A stretch of DNA of 64,000 bases from Trichobilharzia regenti (Eukaryota > Platyhelminthes > Trematoda > Strigeidida > Schistosomatidae): the NCBI GenBank assembly GCA_944472135.2, contig OX235263.1, positions 20,513,379 through 20,577,378 of the forward strand. The letters run 5' to 3'. The position numbers and the translations under genes were made by a program. Below are positions 11,334 to 22,435 of the stretch, piece after piece; the stretch's first letter is position 1; every line of letters begins with the position of its first letter. Under the pieces are notes generated by a model, which saw only the letters and a program-made list of their open reading frames with translations, was not told where the DNA came from and searched no databases.

Positions 11334-12256
11334 TCAATTCATTCGAGGATTCGGAAGACTCGAAACAACTTCAGAAGTAAGCACGACGAAATATTTAACA
11401 AAATTACGCAATAAGAACAAGTTACGAAAACAACAAGTAAACACAATGAATCCTAAAACATCAACTGATATGACACACCACGGGTATATACAAGCAGTAC
11501 AAACAACCTCGCCGATCATGTCTTGGTGGAATTCCTTTGAAGAATCGCAGGACTTACACCAGTACGCCTGCAACCCTTCACAGGTTGGCGATGGTAATTT
11601 GAGGAATGTCCGGACACGAACAAGATTAACCAACAATTACAATAATTGGAACTCACACAGTTATTTAACACAAACATATGTACAATCAACACGTCAAAGT
11701 AGTGGATTCTGCCTTGACGAACTACCCTTGAAGAACTGTAGGACTTACACCAGTACGCCTACATTCCTTCTCAGGTTGATAATCCAAGTGGAAGTCGTCC
11801 GGAAACAAAGAGAATTACCAACAGCTAGATGATACATGATATCAATTCAGTATATACAATATGAACATATGTACAAAACAACACACCAAGCACATTGGAC
11901 TGATCATTGATGCGCTACCCTTTGAAGAATTGTAGGACTTACAGCAGTACGCCTACAACCCTTCTCAGGTTGACGCCCTAGGTTGGAAAATCGTCGCAGA
12001 GTTCATTTGCTGACTTCCTTCTATCAGCTATATCCTCAAATCTGAACGGCAACACGCCCATGTCATTGTATCGTAGAATATAGATGACGAACAAACACGC
12101 GACGTTTCTGGCCAACCAAGCGTAGACACAGAGTAATTTATACCAAAGATAATAACATTCAAATAGTAACTTGAAACCAGAAATGCCTTTATTCGTGCAA
12201 GCCAGTTTAGCAATCACACTCTCGTTTACACTTGGCTTATTCTCACTAAACTGACC
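11334..12256 (-). repeat. Right arm of the ~0.9-kb inverted repeat, with three hairpins
   Basis: Minus-strand counterpart of 8424-9336. Its hairpins lie at 11539-11579, 11730-11770 and 11924-11964, with the same spacing. The 15-base loop is kept in all. A long open frame on the plus strand through this arm (11035-11832) is antisense to the element and is not a gene. Confidence 0.75.
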
Positions 12257-12745
12257 AATATCTTTCGTCCTTTCAAACTCACCAATACTCTCATAGTCAC
12301 TGCACAAAATACTTGAGTTGATGGGCGTCTTTTTCATTGTGGATGACAATACCGACGACGACTGATTGATACCAGTTGATGAACTTAGCGGTGCATCAGA
12401 AGCTGTTGTTTTTCGGCTTTTAGAATTTTGTCTAGTGGCAAGATTACCAACACTGCTGTCTTTTGTTGTTAGATCCAATTCAGCATCAACATCTGATGAC
12501 AGGTGGGCTAAACGGTGATCAATTACGCTGACGGTCTCACAAGTATCCATACCTTCTACGACTGCATCTGCTGTTAAATTTTCTTCACATTCAAGTTGTA
12601 CAGAATTTTTTCAACTTAGTAGCAGTAGTAGTATTAGGCATTCCGCTCATCTCATCATGATCAACCAAAAACAAATATGCACTATCATGATCATTATCAC
12701 ATATATTCACTTTACCTGCGTTTGTATGATCAGCTTCATCTTTTA
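11978..12745 (-). pseudogene. BEL/Pao-like Gag C-terminal part, inverted copy, frameshifted
   Basis: The frame ending at 11978 has the same 88-residue C-terminus as the plus copy, including the hydrophobic run and the FRFEDIADRR ending. Upstream residues (12300-12745) align to the plus gag with many differences, and one frameshift lies near 12600 (LKKFCTT against LKKSSVQ). The homology stops at about 12725-12745, where an R3 repeat begins, so the DUF1759-like part is missing. Broken and 5' truncated. Confidence 0.65.
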
Positions 12746-13200
12746 TAATGATAATATCTATTTGCATGTAACTATATAAATTTATTTGAAAATGCATGCC
12801 ATTTTTACAGGCACGATATAATATATGATATAATATCAAATCGTAAATTTTCTTTAAGCTAATTATATTTCAACAGTTTTATACTTCACATTTATATAGA
12901 TACACTCATTGTCTGAACCATGCCGTATAGTTATTGAATTGTACAATTGTCCTCCATGTTCCGCGGTAAAATCGACTTCGTTTCGTTTTCATCCCGTGGT
13001 TGTCGGCATACGATAACCAACCGGTATTGACGTAAGTATAAGGTTTACAAGGGATTGAAAGCTGTTTTAGAAAAGTCAAAGTGCTAAGGTGAATCATTAA
13101 AGTGTAATAAAATAAGTAAGTGGAATATATCATTAATAAATACATTTATATAAGAAATAGAATGGGAAAGTGATTAATCCCTAGGCCGACAACGTTCATT
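12725..13200 (-). mobile_element. R3 repeat, copy 2, inserted in the minus-strand gag
   Basis: Homologous to 9365-9805. Its 3' tail lies against the gag sequence at about 12725-12745. Gag N-terminal sequence does not resume on the other side, so the gag end was lost or the R3 insertion marks a larger rearrangement. Confidence 0.5.
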
Positions 13201-13204
13201 TGCA

Positions 13205-16200
13205 ATGCATAATGCTACTCATATATGTCTTACCATCATGATGTCCACTTTTAGGTTTAATACAATTATTTTCAAACCAGTTGTTTTTATTTCATACTTT
13301 CTTGTCTGTTTGGTGCACAACCGTACCCTACAGAGAATAGGAACAGATTGGGTCGAATCAAATTCATAAAGAGCTATAAAATGTTAGGTTCACTGGAATA
13401 TATTGAGGATCAGGTAAAGACATTATTAGAAAATGAATGAGATAAGACATTGTGAAGTGGTATTTAAAGATCCGACGACGGACAGCAAGTTAATTTATAA
13501 GATGCTCCACAAATCTGTGCAGAGCCCATGCGGTCGCATCTCAACAGTAGGCTGAACGAATGGTATATATTTAAAGGCAGAAGCATGATCTGTCTAGGCG
13601 TTCATTGTTATCTTTTCCAAGATAAAGATCTAAGCCCTCAGAAAAGTCAGTAAAATCTGGATCCATCAAATTGCATATTGCTGTTCCTGCAGATTGGGGC
13701 GAATCACCTGAGTGACTACCATCATATCTACTGATCAGCTAGCGCCACCCTTCCTCCTCATATGTTTAATATGTTTAGAAATAGCCAACGTACACTGCTT
13801 GCTTCTATGACGCATTAGCTAAAGCTACGTAGCTACCTTATGGTGGTTTCCACTGTAGGTTATCTCCTATAGCTACTACCCTAGTGAGCAACTCGACATT
13901 GTCTTTGAATTACAAAGTAAAAGTGGAAACTCTGAGAACTTTCTTGGTAAAAAGATCGTCTCCTAGTTGAAAAAGTAAATATATCGTAATCTCCACGGGT
14001 GGGTTTTGAGGTATTTTTTATATAGCCTGACTTCACACGTATTGTTGATACAAGTATGGAATTCTCAGCCTGTGATATTGGTAGCCCAAATTTCGCAGGC
14101 CGACCATAGATATCGCGTGTTCGCCGGCAGAGGATCGGACACCGGACCATGTACATGGTCGGCGAGAGTCTTAGTCTTTGCGCCACCAAAGAATCTTATC
14201 ACCTCAAATGACAGTGCGCTTATGACTTCTGGATACCATAATGCACCATGAGGAAAAAGCTATATCCATGAAGTTGTGACAGCCAGACGCGCGATGTTAA
14301 TCCGAAACATAATGACTACAATCTTCACTCACAGAACATTTTACTTTGCTACCTAATCGTCTAATCGTGTCAATGTTTTTTCGAGAAAAAGAAGACCGCT
14401 GGTTCAAGGAAAATTTATTTGAAGTTTTTGTGAAAATCATGGACATCGTATCTATAGTCACGGAGAAATCACAAACATCCGAAAAGGGAGAATTCGACTA
14501 TTTGAACAATTAGTAATCAGGCACCGTTTTCACCTCGAATAATAATCAGCTTCTCAGTTTGTTGTAACTTTGAAAAAACCATTGATTGTAGATTACCACA
14601 CGCAACGTTATTCTTGCTAATTATAGTCCTACTTTTAACCAAGATAGTTCACTTACCAGATCATCGTATGTTGTCCGCTTTTCAAATCGTTTTTAAGCAT
14701 ATTGAACGTCTCTTAACACTGACCTTACTGGTGGCATACTAATTTTATGTACTTGGATTTAGTGCATTAGGCATTTACAACCACAATAACACTCAAGCTT
14801 TAGGGGTTTCTGATTGGTTCCAGTATTCTATTTGTTTCTGAGAATCCCTACAGCCACCTTATATTCATACTTCACGTGTGTTTCATCTTTGTTTAATTTA
14901 GATTCTCTCACAATATATTTGGTGTTTATCTGATAACAGGCACATTGGGACTATTCTCACCTTCTCGAAAAGTTACAATGACTTTTCAACTCCTACCAAG
15001 CTTCTAAATTCTCCAGGTTTAATGTGTTCTTTGAAGACGTTACTAATATCGGCACTGATCGTGCAGCCTTCACCAGACTGACTCGTAGATTCTGGCATAC
15101 TGTAAACATGAACTTGAAAGACAGTGTTTTTTCCAGACTTCTACATGAAAGTTAATCGATTACGCCGGCAACTCTAACGGCAACCAACGAATGAACTGGA
15201 AACAACGGCTTCTGCTTCTCAAACATGCTAATGTGCATACTTTCCAAAACTTCTACACAGTGCTTATTCATTAACAGCTAAAAAACAACAACAACACTGC
15301 AACCACTCATCAAAGCAAAGTAGGAAACTACTACTGTAGAGTAGATGAACTGACCCGGTAGTAAAAAATTTCGAAACAAAAAATATTCTAACGGCAACGG
15401 AAACGGAAATGAGATGAAGTGCAACATTTGTGAACAAGGTGCAAAAAGATAATTTGCGAATAACTGCAGGATAAATGTGAATCTAATGTGTGAGTGAACG
15501 AACGGCTACGGAACTGCAATCCAGCATGGCTGACAGACATGGACGAAAATGACCTTTAGGCGTCTCACTTCACCAATATCCTTGGATGTGACGGACAATT
15601 TCAGTCTAATAGTCCAGTTGTAAAAACGACTTTGAATACTAATTGACGCGGGGCGCGTACTTCGACAAGACCGGTACTTGAGCGGCTTGGGTTCTGTTTT
15701 GTATTTTGTATTATCACGGTAAATTTCAGTTTTATACTTCAGATTTTAAACAGCAAGATAAGGTATAAACAGTGGTAATAGTAAATGGCCCGCAATATGA
15801 TATGATATATATCCAATTAGATTTTATGTATCGATATTGGTTTAAACCAATATCTAAACCAATACCGATATCAGTTGATATCTCTGCAGGCATGCCTGCA
15901 TAGGAGTGCACTCTTATGAGAAATTTGGACCAGTTCTCACAGCAGCTTAAAGATACATAAAACCTGTGTGACTCAAATTTATCAAATAAACATCTTATAA
16001 ATGCAGCTTTTTTAAAAGTAAATGACATTTTCACCTACAAGAATGTAATGAGTAAATTCAAGGACATTCGACTTTGTTGACTATACTTTACTATTACTTT
16101 ACGTTATAATACTTGGTTGCCGCTTCAGATGAATTATATTTCATTTTCCCTTAGTCTCAATCCTCACAAAATACCAGTTGTCTTGACAAGACTTCCCCGT

Positions 16201-16755
16201 AAGTGCATGTATTAGAAACGAAAAATAGTCCGCAGTGAACATAGTGTTCCAGTACTTGGTCCTCCTAGAGCAAGTTCGAAATTCCCTAATTTAATCCCGA
16301 ATAGTTTTCTAATGTCATGTACTGAGGTGGCTAATATATTTGTGGCAAAGTTCAACTATAGCATTTGTGCCGCTATCCTTTCTCCTTTGCACGTGTATTC
16401 TCTGATATTCATTTACTGCTTATTGTCACATAATCTTTGAAATTATGGTCTAAATCTCTAAAAAAGTGTTCATAGAAACACATTTGTTTTAGATAGCGGC
16501 TCAGATTCGGTTATAAATACATCACCGCCCTGTAATATAGTATCAAGAAGCGAGCACAAAGAAATCAAATTGGGGCGAAGTTTAAGAATAGCGTCCCAAA
16601 ACCTTCAACGCTCAAATGACCTTGAACGCATGCTAGTCGTTGGCTAACGGTTCCTGTCATTATCATAACTGAAATATCAACCCTATTAATCAAATAAGGA
16701 GCAAGTTTCACCCAGATAACACTTTTATTACTGTTTGGACAATGTGTTAACATCT
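13205..16755. other. Intergenic DNA without a recognised gene; one decayed SINE head
   Basis: No coding frame here shows a family pattern. On the minus strand at about 14085-14180 there is a decayed tRNA-like head of the SINE-T family, with the GGTCCG block and the palindromic ACCATGTACATGGT arm. A short ATATC/GATAT-rich patch with a local inverted repeat lies at about 15790-15885. Confidence 0.4.
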
Positions 16756-16908
16756 CGTTAGGGTTAGGATAGGGGTTAAGGCGAGTATTGTGGTTATGGT
16801 TAGGTTTAGGATTTAGGGTTAGGTTTAGGGTTAGGGTTTAGGGTTAGGGTTTGGGTTTAGGGTTAGGGTTAGGTTTATGGGTTAGGGTTAGGGTTTAGGG
16901 TTAGGGTA
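16756..16908 (+). repeat. Interstitial telomeric repeat (TTAGGG-type, degenerate)
   Basis: About 150 bp of TTAGGG, TTTAGGG and related variants in one orientation (G-rich strand is plus). Schistosome telomeres are TTAGGG repeats. The units are mutated, and unique sequence lies on both sides, so it is internal and not a chromosome end. A GAATAGCGTCCCAA-type block occurs on both sides (about 16586 and, with variants, 17290 and 17370). Confidence 0.85.
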
Positions 16909-17399
16909 GCGATTAGGAATAGATTTTTCGTTTATTTCAAGTTCTTTTGTTATCCTTATTTTCCTTGTATGTAGTTGCCAATGCTCTTACTGGAACCATA
17001 GTAACTAAACCGAGGGCTGAGGAGAGGACTACACAGCAAGAGAAGAGAGATGAACCATTCGCAAAACAGCACACCTTCAGTCTCTTTGGTGAATATATCT
17101 ATAGAAAGTAGTCCAAATTAGCAACTGATACTCTTCATCGCAACTGCAACGTATTTTTAAGTCATATCAGAGAAATATAATCCGTTTAATGTTTTTTTCA
17201 TGCATTTTTGTGTAAATATACGTTAATTTTATGCAAAATTCCTCCTATTTTCTGATTGGTCGGCTCAAGGTCATTGTGCGTTCGCATCTCTTGGGACTCC
17301 ATTCTTGAACTTTGCCCAAATTGGTTTATACTAGCTCGTAAAAACGATATTGGATACTGGATAATAGCGTCCCAAGGGATACGAACGCACGAAAGGAGA

Positions 17400-18960
17400 T
17401 AAGTCTTCCTGTATTGATCACAAGGGGATTAGCTTGACTAGTATAGTACCTAAAGTTATAGGCTGAGTAATAGTGCGTGGACTAAGAGGTGCTCTGGAGG
17501 AACAAACACGAGAGAACCATGCAGGCCTTAGACCAGGAAGAGGGTGTATTGATCATATCTTCACCCTTCGACAGATTCTGGAACAGGCATTCTTACTGGC
17601 GTCCAACAATCGTTATATTTTTTGACCTAAAGGTGGCACTTGATTCTGTCAACTGAGAGATTCTATGGCGATGTTTGGCTGTGAAGGCAATGCCGAAATA
17701 ATACATTATTCTGACCAAGGCACTCTACTCGAACTCATTCAGTCAGCCGGGTGAGAGCTTACGGCTAGTTGTCATTTGAAGTGGTAACAACCAGAGGTGT
17801 CCGTCAGGGATGTTTACTATCTCCATTTCTAGTGAATATCATCATAGACGTACTAATGGACTTAAACCTAACTCACTTCAGAGACTCAGGGATTGACTTT
17901 ATACCAGGGAATAATTTCGTTGACTTAGAATATGCGGATGGTATAGTCTTCCTTGCTTTGTGAACACGCTAAAAAAGTGTAGAGTCTTCTGAAAACCTAG
18001 AGCTGCAATCTGAGAATGTCTAGCATGCGATTCGCTCCCGCCAAATGTAATATAATGCGACAGGACTGTTACATTCACTCCTAGCTTTGAAGTAGGGAGT
18101 GAAGTGGTAGAGCGTGTTGACCACCACTTATTTCGCAAGTTACATCAGCCAGTCCAAACATGTTGATTGCTGACGAGACCCCATCACAGATACAGAAGGC
18201 TCGTTTGACATGCCAGTTTACGCCGTCTCTGGCGTAGACGTGATATCCAACTGCCTGTGGACCAAAGGGCGTGTATACTGCTCTGCATTCCTCTCCGTCT
18301 TCCTTTATGGCTGTGAGACCTGGCCATTGAGAGTGGAAGACATGAAAAGGCAGGCTAGCTGTCTTTGATCACAGGTGCCTGCGTGGTATCTCCCGTGTGA
18401 ATTGGTGTAATAGAGTGAGCAATATTGAGGTTAGGCGTCGAATGTTAGGTGATGAGGGGAAATCAATAAACGAGGCTGTGAAGTTACATCGACTGAGATG
18501 GCTAGGACGTGTTACGTATACTTAGTAATCACCTTCCTCGATGGGCAGTGTTAGCTGATATAGGTTCAGGCTGGAAAAGAGCTAACGGCGGTCTAACCCA
18601 AACATGGTACGAGCCAATAAAACCCCCAACAGTTATTTTAAGCCAGCCAGTCACGTAGGGAGGTGTAGACTTCCTGGTTGGAATCCTCAGGACGGCAAAG
18701 GACAATGACTGGAAACAGTCGGTGATATAGCTCAAAATCGTTCTCAGTGTTGGCACAGATGTATCTATTCCTTGTGACATAATTTCCAATAAAACTATAT
18801 TTTTCTTCGATATAAATATTGTTTTTGCATCATATCTCTCCTTACTGTCTCTGTTTTGCGTTTCTTTTCTTCTCTTGCTTTGTGTGCTAAGTGGAGTGTG
18901 GCGACTCGAACTGCTGCACGTCGGTGCAAAGTTCTGTGTTGAAACCAGACAAACAGACAG
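17400..18960 (+). mobile_element. RTE-like LINE family A, 5'-truncated and decayed
   Basis: Reverse transcriptase remnants occur in order: HAGLRPGRG-like, the TTRGVRQGCLLSPFLVN motif at 17782 onward, LEYADG (the YADD box with its last D changed to G) near 17930, then the region that reads RRRGIQLPVDQ-like and LYGCETW in intact copies. Many stops and frameshifts. The 3' tail (18780-18960) ends in ACAGACAAACAGACAG, the tail type of this family. Confidence 0.75.
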
Positions 18961-19689
18961 TGACCATCAGCCGACCAACCATAAAAATAAGTGACTTGCA
19001 CAAAACATGACATATGTATACAAGAAAATGCATGAAAACACATTAAACAGGGTGTCTTTCTCTAACATGATTTAAAAAGATGTCCAAGTTATAATAAGGA
19101 GTATCAGTTCCTAAGTTAGACTAGTTTCTGTACTTGTATGCATCGAGGTAAATAAAGATGAGCTGTTTTTGTGAATTGTTTATATCTCTTATCCTGTTGT
19201 ACCGTTCTTCACAAATTCCTCGGTTGAATGACCATAGTTTCCAGTAAGAGGATCGACGACTACTTATCAGGGGTATATATATATATATCTTAGCACCGCG
19301 TTGTAATCACTGTGTACATTTTATTACCTCTTAATATTCTTGTCATCAGCCATTTGGAGTAGGGTGCTTTACTTTCTTGCGTTTACGTGTCTTGAAAAGG
19401 CTTTCACAAAAAAATGTATGCAATGCGGGGAACACTACTTTAACATCTGTTTATCATTATTCTCATTACTCCATATCTTTTATGATGGCATGTCATTCAA
19501 TCTAAGGGCACTATATTGTCTGTCTATTACAAAGCTGATTGTTTTTGTTAGCTTGTTGGTTTGAGAAATAAGTCTTGTGTACATGACACTGGTTATCATT
19601 TCAGTGATTACATTTTTGTTCATTTTTCCGAAGATCATTTCCTGATAAAACAAGTTGGCAATAGAATTATCATAGATAGGACTTTAGGT

Positions 19690-20415
19690 GAACATAGAGA
19701 AAACAGGTTATGAAGATTCCTGGCTAACAGCAATAACAACAGACACCAATCAGCCTGCATATATGGGAGAAACCTGAAAGAAGCAGCCTCCTTTACCTAC
19801 CCGGGAAGCATCGTCTCAACTACACGCTGAACTGATGAAGATATTAAAGCGAGGATGCGAGAAGCAAGCGAAGCTTTAATTACTCTCAAGTCTGTGCGGA
19901 GATCAACAGCACTCAGCATTAAAAATAAGGTCCGGATATTCAACTCCAATATGAAATAAGTGCTGCTGTACGAATCAGAGACGGTGCGTTACAAAGGGCG
20001 CCTTAAACAAACCATAAATCCTCGTCAACAGCTGTCTTCGCCGAATACTCAAGATCAGATGACCTGAAAAGATCAGCACCAGGGATCTCTGGGAGCGAAC
20101 CAACTAGGAACTGATTGTGCAACAAATATACAGGAAGAAATGGAGGTGGATTGGCCATACTATGAAAAAAAACCATCAACTGGCATCACACTCCAGGACA
20201 TTGCTGGAGTGGAAGCCGAAAGGGAAGCGGCGAGTTGGTCGTCAGTGTGGGGGTAACATAGACGAGGTAATGTGAAGAGAAGATGAAAGCGTGTGGGAAG
20301 ACGTTTAGCGGGTGAAAACTTCGATGAAGAACTGAACTCAATGGGGACGTGCGGCTGAAGCCTTATGTTCCTCTAGGAACTAAAGGAGACAATAATAATA
20401 ATAGTAATAATAATA
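19690..20415 (+). mobile_element. RTE-like LINE family B, 3' fragment with TAA tail
   Basis: It encodes the C-terminal region in broken frames: NIRNLKEAASFTYPGSIVST-like, IKNKVRIFNSN, and a 3' end reading AEALCSSRN followed by (TAATAA)n. It matches 33222-34095 and the reverse complement of 52076-52966. The 5' side is truncated inside the reverse transcriptase. Confidence 0.75.
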
Positions 20416-20521
20416 AGTAATTTAACACTGGTCCTTTATTTGAAGTCTAGTGATCCGTTTCAGTATTTTGGTTGACAAGGGTTGTAAATAAATGATAATA
20501 CATTTTATAGGATTAAGACAT

Positions 20522-20758
20522 TTTAGCGGTGGTGCAGTGGTGAAACGCTCGCCAACCACACATGTGGCTTGCGGTCCGATCCCTGGCAGAAGCACTCCTT
20601 TATCTCACTAAGCCAGTAGTAATAAGACTGGTGAAGAGGGAAGGTTGCGTATAAGGCTAGCAAATACACCCAGTAAAAATAAACACCACTGCTACGGAAA
20701 CTTCAAGCCTCTATGTTCCACTGGGAACACAGGAAAAAGACAGAATAAATAATAATAG
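20522..20758 (+). mobile_element. tRNA-derived SINE (SINE-T), plus orientation
   Basis: The head resembles a tRNA gene (GTGGTGCAGTGGTGAAACGC, then CGGTCCGATCCCTGG as a decayed B box). The body matches the other copies (GAAACTTCAAGCC, TATGTTCCACTGGGAAC) and the tail is AATAAATAATAATAG. It lies directly before a LINE A copy. Confidence 0.7.
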
Positions 20759-20770
20759 CGGTTAATTATA

Positions 20771-21397
20771 GTGATTTATCATATTATGCATAGACTAAGC
20801 AGAACTCGGGAGGAACAAACGAGAGGAAATCAAGCAGGCCTTAGACCAGGTAGAGGGTCCATAGATCATATCTTCACTCTCCGACAAATTCTAGAACATA
20901 GACACACTTTTCGGCGTCCAACACTTGCCATATTTCTTGACTTGAAGGCGGCCTTCGACTCCGTGGATCGAAAGATACTATGGCAATGTTTGACTGTGAA
21001 GGGAGTGTCAAGAAAGTACATTGCACTAATCAAGGCACTCTATTCAAACTCACGTAGTTGTGTAAGGGCTTATGGGGAATTGTCATCTGAATTGATAACA
21101 ACCAGTGGTGTCCGACAGGGATGTCCACTTTCCCCATTCCTGTTTAACTTCTTCATAGATATGCTAATGGAAGTATCCTTAACTGAAAGTAATTACCTAG
21201 GAATCGACTTGTTACCAGGGTATAGTCTTATGGACTTAGAATATGCAGATGACATAGTCCTGTTAGGGGAGGATGCTGACAAAATGCAGAGTCTTCTGAA
21301 CACCTTGAGCAGCAATCTTCGTATGTTTGGCATGCGATTTGCCCCTGTAAAATGTAAGATGGTGCTACAGGACTGGATGGACTACGTCAACTCCTAG
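20771..21397 (+). CDS. Reverse transcriptase domain fragment of LINE family A
   Basis: 208 residues spanning the fingers and palm of a non-LTR reverse transcriptase. Visible motifs: [31 protein letters not shown] (motif A with catalytic D); TTSGVRQGCPLSPFLFNFF (motif B); [12 protein letters not shown] (motif C, catalytic DD); [17 protein letters not shown] (motif D/E region). The enzyme copies element RNA into DNA at the target. The endonuclease is missing here because the copy is 5' truncated. The family is RTE-like by its motif set; the clade was not tested by a tree. Confidence 0.85.
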   Translation: MIYHIMHRLSRTREEQTRGNQAGLRPGRGSIDHIFTLRQILEHRHTFRRPTLAIFLDLKAAFDSVDRKILWQCLTVKGVSRKYIALIKALYSNSRSCVRAYGELSSELITTSGVRQGCPLSPFLFNFFIDMLMEVSLTESNYLGIDLLPGYSLMDLEYADDIVLLGEDADKMQSLLNTLSSNLRMFGMRFAPVKCKMVLQDWMDYVNS

Positions 21398-22262
21398 CTT
21401 AGTGATAGGGAGTGAAGTGATAGAACATGTTGACCACCACTTCACCTATTTAGGAAGTTGTATCAGAACCAACGGACTGATTGGCGACGAAATCTCAGCA
21501 CGGATCCAAAAGGCTCGAGCTGCTTTCGCTGACTTACACCATCTCTGGCGTAGGCGTGGCATCCGGCTGGCTGTTAACCAAGGGACGTGTGTACTGCTCA
21601 TCAGTTCGCTCCGTCCTTCTCTATGGCTCTGAAATATGGCCAATACGAGTTGAAGACGTGAAAAGGTTGACTGCTTTCGATCATAGGTGTCTGAGATCAC
21701 TTTCTCACGTTAGGTGGTTTAATAAGGTAAGCAATGTTGACGTTAGGCGTAGAGTGTTGGGCAAAGAGAGAAAATCAATCGACGAGGCTATAAAGTTACA
21801 TAGATTGAGATGGCTAGGTCAAGTGCTGCGCATGCCTAACCATTGTCTCCCCCGACGGGCATTACTGGCTGATATAGGTGCAGGTTGGAAAAGAGCCAGT
21901 GGTGGCCAAACAAAAACATGGCCTCATCAATCCATGAAATCCTTGACAGTTAAACTGAATGGTTCAGGTAGGGAGATTCAGACTTCCGGGTTGGGACCCT
22001 CGGGACTCTAGGAATCAATGGCTGGGGACAATAGGTGACATGGCTGAAAATCGTTGTCACTGGCCAGCGCAGATGTATTCAGTCTGTGTAATCTTTCATA
22101 TTCCTTTCTACCATTACCCATTCTGTTTCACTCTTATACTTGTCAAACTCTATTGATTCTCTTCACTCATCTTCTTGTCTACCTCTGTGCTATTTGGAAC
22201 GTGGCAACTCGAACTGGTGCACTTCGGTGTCAAGTTCTATGTTGAATCCAGACAGACAGACT
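20771..22262 (+). mobile_element. RTE-like LINE family A, the best reverse-transcriptase copy in the window
   Basis: It is 5' truncated in the reverse transcriptase and complete at the 3' end. Frames switch three times (near 21395, 21560 and 21980), so it is not functional. After the reverse transcriptase comes the family C-terminal region ([63 protein letters not shown]). The 3' UTR carries a GCAACTCGAACTG block and ends in CAGACAGACAGA. Confidence 0.85.
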
Positions 22263-22435
22263 GATATATAGGTTGAATTTAACTGTTTCTGGAGCGCTGG
22301 TCTTTCAAATGACCATTGTATTCACTCCTTTTTTAAAATGTGATCACCTTTTTCTGCGAATACGGTAAATTATTCATCACATTTATTACTTCTTAGCTTC
22401 TATGACAAAAATATTTTATTTTTTTTTATTTTTAG

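Noticed and set aside
11035..11832. 265-codon plus-strand open frame
   Set aside because: It is antisense to the inverted gag-element 3' region and covers the hairpin repeats. It has no family motif, and the hairpin structure explains the conservation better.
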